Part shown: piece by piece, positions 14,957-19,565 of the stretch | How the letters are laid out: each line of letters begins with the position of its first letter | Numbering within the stretch: position 1 is the stretch's first letter | Source of the DNA: VRUB01 sp046758085 | GTDB taxonomy: Bacteria; Pseudomonadota; Gammaproteobacteria; Acidiferrobacterales; SPGG2 | Assembly: GCA_046758085.1 (NCBI GenBank) | Contig: JBHHZP010000060.1 | Coordinates: forward strand, 1-19,565 | DNA length: 19,565 nt | Direction of reading: 5' to 3' | The notes under the pieces: model-generated | Databases searched by the model: none | Seen by the model: the letters and a program-made list of their open reading frames with translations, nothing else | Told to the model about the DNA's origin: nothing | Program-made: the position numbers and the translations under genes

Positions 14957-16978
14957 ATGTCAGCAAATCCCGACCAGACGCTACCGAGTCGACGCGAACT
15001 CGCCAACGCCATCCGCGCGCTCAGTATGGATGCCGTGCAAAAAGCCAAGTCTGGGCATCCCGGGATGCCGATGGGTATGGCGGACATCGCCGAGGTGCTG
15101 TGGAACGATTACTTGCGGCATAACCCGGCGAACCCGGGCTGGTTCAACCGCGACCGCTTTGTCATCTCGAACGGGCATGGCTCGATGCTGCTCTACAGCT
15201 TGTTGCATCTGGCCGGCTACGACCTGCCGATGAAGGAGATCAAGAACTTTCGCCAGCTGCACTCCAAGACCCCCGGGCACCCGGAGTTCGGCGTCACCCC
15301 CGGCGTCGAGACCACCACGGGCCCGCTGGGCCAGGGCCTGGCAAACGCCGTGGGCATGGCGCTTGCCGAAAGGGCGCTGGCTGCCAGGTTTAATAGCGCA
15401 GATCACGACATCATCGACCACTACACCTATGTGTTTACCGGGGATGGTTGCTTGATGGAGGGCATTTCTCACGAGGTGTGCTCGCTGGCCGGCACCCTGG
15501 GCCTTGGCAAGCTGATCGCCTTTTACGATGACAACAGTATCTCCATTGATGGCGATGTCGCTGGCTGGTTTACCGACGAGACCCCCAAGCGTTTCGAGGC
15601 ATACGGCTGGCATGTGATTGCGCATGTTGATGGTCATGATCCCGATTCCATAGGCCGGGCAATCGAGGCGGCACGATCGGTGACCGATCGGCCAAGCCTG
15701 CTGTGCTGTCAGACCGTGATTGCTTACGGCGCGCCCAATCTCGCTGGTAGCCACGACGCCCACGGCGCACCGCTGGGCGAAGACGAGGTCGCCGCCACGC
15801 GAGAGCATTTGGGGTGGAATTACGAACCATTTGTCATCCCCACGGAGATCTACGCCGGCTGGGACGCCAGGTCCAAGGGTGCCGAGGCCCAGGCGCAGTG
15901 GGATCACAAGCTCGAGACCTACAGAAAGGCACAACCCGATCTAGCACGCGAGCTTGAGCGCAGGATACAAAGAACACTCCCCGCGGACTGGGAGCAGAAA
16001 TCCGCCGAGTTCATTCGTGCGGCGGTGGCCAAGGGCGAGACCATGGCGACGCGCAAGGCCTCGCAGGCGGCCCTCAATGCTTACGCGCCACTGCTACCGG
16101 AGCTTATCGGCGGATCCGCGGATCTGACGGGCTCCAACAACACCAATTGGAGCGGGTCGCGACCTATCACCAAGGACGAACCCGATGGGAACTACATATA
16201 CTTCGGCGTTCGTGAGTTCGGCATGTCGGCCATCATGAATGGCCTCGCATTGCACGGCGGGTTCATACCCTACGGTGGTACCTTCCTCGTGTTCTCCGAC
16301 TATGCGCGAAATGCCGTGCGCATGTCTGCGTTGCTACCTGTCCGGAGTATTTTCGTCTACACGCATGACTCCGTTGGTCTGGGCGAAGACGGACCAACGC
16401 ACCAGCCTGTCGAGCACCTTGGATCATTGCGCTTTATTCCTAACATAATGGTCTGGCGTCCGAGCGACGTGGTGGAGTCGGCGGTAGCTTGGAAGGTGGC
16501 AATCGAGCGTAGCGGCGGGCCCAGCGTGCTGGTATTTACGCGCCAGGGCTTGCCGCACCAGACGCGCGATGAACAGGCCATTGCCAACATCGCGCGTGGT
16601 GGTTACGTGTTGCGCGATGCCGAAGGCGGTGATGCGCAAGCCATTATCATCGCCACCGGCTCCGAGGTAGCATTGGCCATGGACGCGCAAAAGCTGCTGG
16701 CAGGAAAAGGCATCCGCGTGCGCGTGGTATCGATGCCTTGCGCCGAGGTCTTTGACGTCCAGGACGATACATATCGCGAGTCGGTGTTGCCCGCCTCGAT
16801 CTCGGCTCGCGCTGCGGTGGAGGCTGGAGTTTCCGGCTATTGGCGCAAATACGTCGGGCCGACCGGCGCGGTGATCGGGATCGATCGTTTCGGTGAGTCT
16901 GCGCCCGGGAACACGGTATTCGAGTACCTGGGTTTTACCGCCGCTAATGTCGCACAGGTAGTGGAATCGGTACTATAG
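14957..16978 (+). CDS. tkt: Transketolase
   Basis: Transketolase is a TPP- and divalent-metal-dependent enzyme that moves two-carbon ketol units between sugar phosphates in the pentose phosphate pathway and, in autotrophs, the Calvin cycle. The protein is 673 aa, normal for bacteria. Visible are KSGHPGMPMG (H34), the TPP/metal motif GDGCLMEG (163-170) with N193, catalytic E420 in GVREFGM, and VGLGEDGPTHQPVEHL (473-488) of the pyrimidine domain. The ATG at 14957 is preferred because GAGGG lies 7 nt upstream and homology starts shortly after it. A GTG at 14873 would add 28 residues without family support. It heads the tkt-gap-pgk run on the plus strand, with a 113-bp gap to gap that carries an inverted repeat. 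Confidence 0.97.
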   Translation: MSANPDQTLPSRRELANAIRALSMDAVQKAKSGHPGMPMGMADIAEVLWNDYLRHNPANPGWFNRDRFVISNGHGSMLLYSLLHLAGYDLPMKEIKNFRQLHSKTPGHPEFGVTPGVETTTGPLGQGLANAVGMALAERALAARFNSADHDIIDHYTYVFTGDGCLMEGISHEVCSLAGTLGLGKLIAFYDDNSISIDGDVAGWFTDETPKRFEAYGWHVIAHVDGHDPDSIGRAIEAARSVTDRPSLLCCQTVIAYGAPNLAGSHDAHGAPLGEDEVAATREHLGWNYEPFVIPTEIYAGWDARSKGAEAQAQWDHKLETYRKAQPDLARELERRIQRTLPADWEQKSAEFIRAAVAKGETMATRKASQAALNAYAPLLPELIGGSADLTGSNNTNWSGSRPITKDEPDGNYIYFGVREFGMSAIMNGLALHGGFIPYGGTFLVFSDYARNAVRMSALLPVRSIFVYTHDSVGLGEDGPTHQPVEHLGSLRFIPNIMVWRPSDVVESAVAWKVAIERSGGPSVLVFTRQGLPHQTRDEQAIANIARGGYVLRDAEGGDAQAIIIATGSEVALAMDAQKLLAGKGIRVRVVSMPCAEVFDVQDDTYRESVLPASISARAAVEAGVSGYWRKYVGPTGAVIGIDRFGESAPGNTVFEYLGFTAANVAQVVESVL

Positions 16979-16987
16979 TATTTTCTC

Positions 16988-17059
16988 ACCACAGAGTCTG
17001 ACCGGGACGCAAAGACAAGAGCAACAACAATACTTTGTGTCCTCTGCACTCTCTGCGGT
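16988..17059. repeat. CGCAAAG-type imperfect inverted repeat between tkt and gap
   Basis: Two 27-nt arms (16988-17014 and 17033-17059) are reverse complements at 19 of 27 positions around an 18-nt loop. The left arm begins ACCACAGAG and ends CGCAAAG; the right arm begins CTTTG and ends CTCTGCGGT. It belongs to the same loose family as the element between gap and pgk. It begins 9 bp after the tkt stop and ends 21 bp before the gap ribosome site, so it may shape mRNA processing between the two genes. Confidence 0.6.
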
Positions 17060-17091
17060 AGGAATCAACATTAACGAGTTGGAGGGTAGGA

Positions 17092-18105
17092 ATGGCTATC
17101 AAGGTTGCAATTAACGGCTACGGTCGTATCGGACGTAATGTGCTGCGTGCGGTGTATGAATCCGGGCGCAATAACGAGATCCAGATCGTCGCTCTTAATG
17201 ACCTTTGTGACGCGGCGACCAACGCTCATTTGACGCGATTCGACAGCGTCCACGGCCGCTTTGCGGGCGACGTAAAGATTGACGGGAACGACATGGTGGT
17301 AAACGGGGACAGGATTCGGGTGGTTGCCGAACGCGATCCTTTCAAGCTCCCGTGGAACGATCTCGGCATCGATGTCGTCATGGAGTGCACAGGGCTTTTC
17401 ACCAGCAAGGATAAAGCGAGCGCCCACCTCGAGGCCGGCGCCAAGAAAGTCATCATCTCAGCTCCCGGCGGCAAGGATGTCGATGCGACCATCGTCTATG
17501 GCGTTAATCACGATATTCTGAAGGCCTCGGATACGGTCATCTCCAATGCATCGTGTACCACCAATTGTCTCGCGCCACTGGTGAAGCCGCTGCATGACAG
17601 CATCGGCGTGGTGCACGGCCTGATGACGACGATTCATTCCTATACTAATGATCAGGTGCTCATCGACGTGTATCACCCGGACCTGCGCCGGGCCCGGTCC
17701 GCAACAATGTCCCAGATTCCGACGAAGACCGGGGCGGCAGCGGCAGTGGGTCTGGTGTTGCCGGAGCTCAGCGGTAAGCTTGATGGCTTTGCCGTGCGTG
17801 TACCGACGGTAAATGTCTCGGTGGTCGATCTCACCTTCGTGGCGGCGCGCGAGACCAGCAAGGAAGAGATTGACGGGATCTTGAGGAAGGCCTCCGAGGG
17901 TGGACTCAAGGGTATACTGGCCTACAATGATGAACCGCTGGTGTCCATGGATTTCAACCATACGGCGGTATCCTCCACCTATGACGCTGGCCTGACCAAG
18001 GTCGTAGACGGCAAGCTGGTGAAAGTGCTGGCCTGGTACGACAATGAGTGGGGCTTCTCCAACCGTATGCTCGACACCGCAGTGGCCTTCATGAACGCCA
18101 AATAG
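17092..18105 (+). CDS. gap: Glyceraldehyde-3-phosphate dehydrogenase, type I
   Basis: This enzyme interconverts glyceraldehyde 3-phosphate and 1,3-bisphosphoglycerate with NAD(P), in glycolysis, gluconeogenesis or the Calvin cycle. The 337-aa protein is full length: Rossmann motif NGYGRIGR (8-15), catalytic C155 in SNASCTTNC, H182 in TTIHSYTNDQ, RRARSA, and the C-terminal AWYDNEWGFSNRM. N36-D37 at the end of the second strand suggests NAD preference, but this is not decisive. Erythrose-4-phosphate dehydrogenase (Epd) is a near relative, and the GAPDH reading is better supported by the SCTTNC context and the neighbours. The ATG has an excellent GGAGGG 5 nt upstream. It is flanked on both sides by inverted repeats. 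Confidence 0.96.
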   Translation: MAIKVAINGYGRIGRNVLRAVYESGRNNEIQIVALNDLCDAATNAHLTRFDSVHGRFAGDVKIDGNDMVVNGDRIRVVAERDPFKLPWNDLGIDVVMECTGLFTSKDKASAHLEAGAKKVIISAPGGKDVDATIVYGVNHDILKASDTVISNASCTTNCLAPLVKPLHDSIGVVHGLMTTIHSYTNDQVLIDVYHPDLRRARSATMSQIPTKTGAAAAVGLVLPELSGKLDGFAVRVPTVNVSVVDLTFVAARETSKEEIDGILRKASEGGLKGILAYNDEPLVSMDFNHTAVSSTYDAGLTKVVDGKLVKVLAWYDNEWGFSNRMLDTAVAFMNAK

Positions 18106-18112
18106 AAAAACC

Positions 18113-18251
18113 CAACGCAAAGGCGCGGAGACGCAAAGCTCACTGACCGTAAAAACCATGCCACCGGCATCGATGGCGGCATGATAGACGGATACTTTGA
18201 TTTTTTGAGATCGTCAGTAGCGGTTCTTTGCGCCTTCGCGCCTTCGCGTTG
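18113..18251. repeat. Long CGCAAAG-type inverted repeat between gap and pgk
   Basis: The arms at 18113-18138 and 18226-18251 are reverse complements at 23 of 26 positions (CAACGC...CGCAAAG against CTTTGCG...GCGTTG). The three mismatches are all A/G differences between the arms, so some could form G-U pairs in RNA. The 87-bp interior contains further inverted pairs, ACTGAC/GTCAGT and CATGCC/GGCATG. It begins 7 bp after the gap stop and ends 11 bp before the pgk ribosome site. Its size and arrangement suggest a dispersed palindromic or MITE-like element inserted in the operon, or an mRNA processing site. Confidence 0.7.
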
Positions 18252-18273
18252 AGTTGTTGTTCGGGAGTTCCAT

Positions 18274-19458
18274 ATGCCTGTAATAAAAATGACTGATCTT
18301 GACCTTGCCGGTAAGCGCGTGTTGATCCGTGAAGACCTGAACGTGCCGGTGAAAGAGGGCGCCGTGGCGGACGACACGCGAATCCGTGCGGCGCTGCCGA
18401 CCATCGGGCATGCGATGAAAGCGGGTGCGAAGGTGATGCTCATGTCGCATCTGGGGCGCCCCGAGGAGGGGGCCTTCGATGAGAAGTACTCGCTATGGCC
18501 CGTCGCCACGCATCTCTCCGGCCTGATCGGCAAAAAGGTCACGCTCATCCGGGACTGGCTCGACGCGGCGGTCGAGTTGGCCGAGGGCGATGTCGTGATG
18601 TTCGAGAACGTGCGCTTCAACCAAGGCGAGAAAAAGGACGACGCCGGGCTCGCCAGGAAGATAGCGGCGCTGTGCGACATCTTTGTTATGGATGCCTTCG
18701 GCACCGCGCACCGGGCGCAGGTCTCGACGCACGGCGTTGCCAGGTATGCACCGATCGCTTGTGCGGGGCCGTTGCTGGTGGCCGAGCTAGACGCGCTGGG
18801 ACGTGCCCTGGACACCCCGGCGCGGCCCATGGTCGCGATCGTCGGGGGCGCCAAGGTCTCGGGCAAGCTGGAAGTGCTCGAGCAGCTCTCGGGCAGGGTC
18901 GATCGCCTGATCGTGGGCGGCGGGATTGCAAACACGTTCATCGCGGCGACCGGGTACAATGTTGGCAAGTCGCTCTACGAGCCTGACCTCGTGGCGGCGG
19001 CCAGTCGTCTGGGCGAGCAGGCCAAGGGTCGGGGTGCCGAGATTCCCGTGCCGGTCGATGTGGTCTGCGGCAAGAAGTTTTCCCCGTGTGCCGCTGCCGA
19101 AACAAAGGATGTCACCGCGGTAGCGGACGATGACATGATATTTGACATTGGTCCCGCGACTGCCACGCAGTTGGAAGAGATCTTGAGAGGGGCCGGGACC
19201 ATCGTCTGGAACGGCCCCGTGGGTGTGTTCGAGTTCGACCAGTTCGGTGAGGGGACTCGACGGCTTGCGCTCGTGATCGCCGGGAGCCCGGCGTTTTCCA
19301 TCGCCGGCGGTGGTGATACGCTGGCTGCTATTGCAAAGTACGGGATTTCCGACAAGATCTCCTATATATCCACCGGTGGTGGAGCCTTCCTCGAGTTTCT
19401 TGAGGGCAAGAAACTTCCTGCAATTGCTATACTCGAAGAACGCGCAAAAACGCAGTAG
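18274..19458 (+). CDS. pgk: Phosphoglycerate kinase
   Basis: PGK transfers phosphate between 1,3-bisphosphoglycerate/ADP and 3-phosphoglycerate/ATP, the step next to GAPDH. The protein is 394 aa, usual length for the bacterial enzyme. Motifs are IREDLNVPVKEG (18-29, where most PGKs have D-F/L-N-V-P), SHLGRP (58-63), ENVRFNQGE (111-119), AIVGGAKVSGKLEVL (188-202), WNGPVGVFE (312-320) and the nucleotide-binding GGGDT (345-349), followed by STGGGAFLEFLEGKKLP near the end. The ATG at 18274 has GGGAG 6 nt upstream. It is probably in one operon with tkt and gap, though a large inverted repeat intervenes. Genes such as pyk or fba often follow pgk, but the window ends 107 bp later. Confidence 0.97.
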   Translation: MPVIKMTDLDLAGKRVLIREDLNVPVKEGAVADDTRIRAALPTIGHAMKAGAKVMLMSHLGRPEEGAFDEKYSLWPVATHLSGLIGKKVTLIRDWLDAAVELAEGDVVMFENVRFNQGEKKDDAGLARKIAALCDIFVMDAFGTAHRAQVSTHGVARYAPIACAGPLLVAELDALGRALDTPARPMVAIVGGAKVSGKLEVLEQLSGRVDRLIVGGGIANTFIAATGYNVGKSLYEPDLVAAASRLGEQAKGRGAEIPVPVDVVCGKKFSPCAAAETKDVTAVADDDMIFDIGPATATQLEEILRGAGTIVWNGPVGVFEFDQFGEGTRRLALVIAGSPAFSIAGGGDTLAAIAKYGISDKISYISTGGGAFLEFLEGKKLPAIAILEERAKTQ

Positions 19459-19535
19459 CTAGTAGCGAGTAACTGGTTACGAGGCAAAAACCAAGCTGCT
19501 CATGTACGGTGTTAGTTTTCCTAGGTACTAGCTAC
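19455..19535. repeat. TAGC-type palindromic repeat after pgk (copy 2)
   Basis: GTAGCTAGTA (19455-19464, overlapping the pgk stop) is the exact reverse complement of TACTAGCTAC (19526-19535), 61 bp apart. Between them are GAGTAAC and GTTAC units of the same flavour. The TACTAGCTAC arm is identical to bases 12558-12567 in the repeat between chpC and bioA. It is probably another copy of the same dispersed intergenic repeat, acting as the 3' end of pgk. Confidence 0.6.
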
Positions 19536-19565
19536 CCGCAACTGAACGCATGCTACGCCAAACCA

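Noticed and set aside
14981..15934. 317-codon frame antisense to tkt
   Set aside because: It shadows a full-length transketolase with intact motifs; no domain of its own.
16988..17065. Resemblance to a c-di-GMP (GEMM) riboswitch because of GGGACGCAAAG and GGTAGG before gap
   Set aside because: The other conserved GEMM segments are missing, and the sequence is better explained as an imperfect inverted repeat related to the one after gap.

Overview
The window comes from a gammaproteobacterium of fairly high GC content. Three things point that way: the glutathione synthetase, the Pseudomonas/Xanthomonas-type Pil-Chp signalling proteins, and the type I GAPDH/PGK/transketolase sequences. A tkt-gap-pgk run of this kind is common in autotrophic or sulfur-oxidising gammaproteobacteria, where it feeds the Calvin cycle, but nothing here fixes the lifestyle or genus. 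No rRNA, convincing tRNA, transposase, phage gene or CRISPR array was seen.

Layout. gshB (113-1078, minus) is divergent from a Pil-Chp cluster that runs on the plus strand from about 1.7 to 12.5 kb. The cluster is pilG, pilH, pilI, pilJ, a 370-bp non-coding or small-ORF gap, the giant hybrid kinase chpA/pilL (1946 aa), and two small CheW-like genes that overlap by ATGA, the second resembling ChpC. bioA (minus) converges on this cluster across a palindromic repeat. A 361-bp intergenic stretch follows, then a thioredoxin-fold protein with a CNHC motif, then tkt, gap and pgk, all on the plus strand.

How the genes work together. PilJ senses surface or pilus signals. PilI couples it to ChpA, whose Hpt domains, ATPase and receiver pass phosphate to the single-domain regulators PilG and PilH, which bias type IV pilus extension and retraction. 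The adaptation enzymes PilK (CheR-like) and ChpB (CheB-like) of the Pseudomonas cluster are missing here. tkt, gap and pgk carry carbon between triose phosphates, pentose phosphates and 3-phosphoglycerate. gshB and bioA are stand-alone housekeeping genes.

Most of what is unusual lies between the genes. There are inverted repeats in nearly every gap, two related TAGC-type palindromes sharing an identical 10-mer (12.5 kb and 19.5 kb), and two CGCAAAG-type inverted repeats on either side of gap. A hairpin covers the start codon of a small ORF between pilJ and chpA. A sigma-54-like promoter and an 11-bp inverted-repeat pair lie in the gshB-pilG gap. I did not find a clearly new multi-gene system; the window is mainly a known chemosensory cluster with a reduced gene set and odd intergenic structure.
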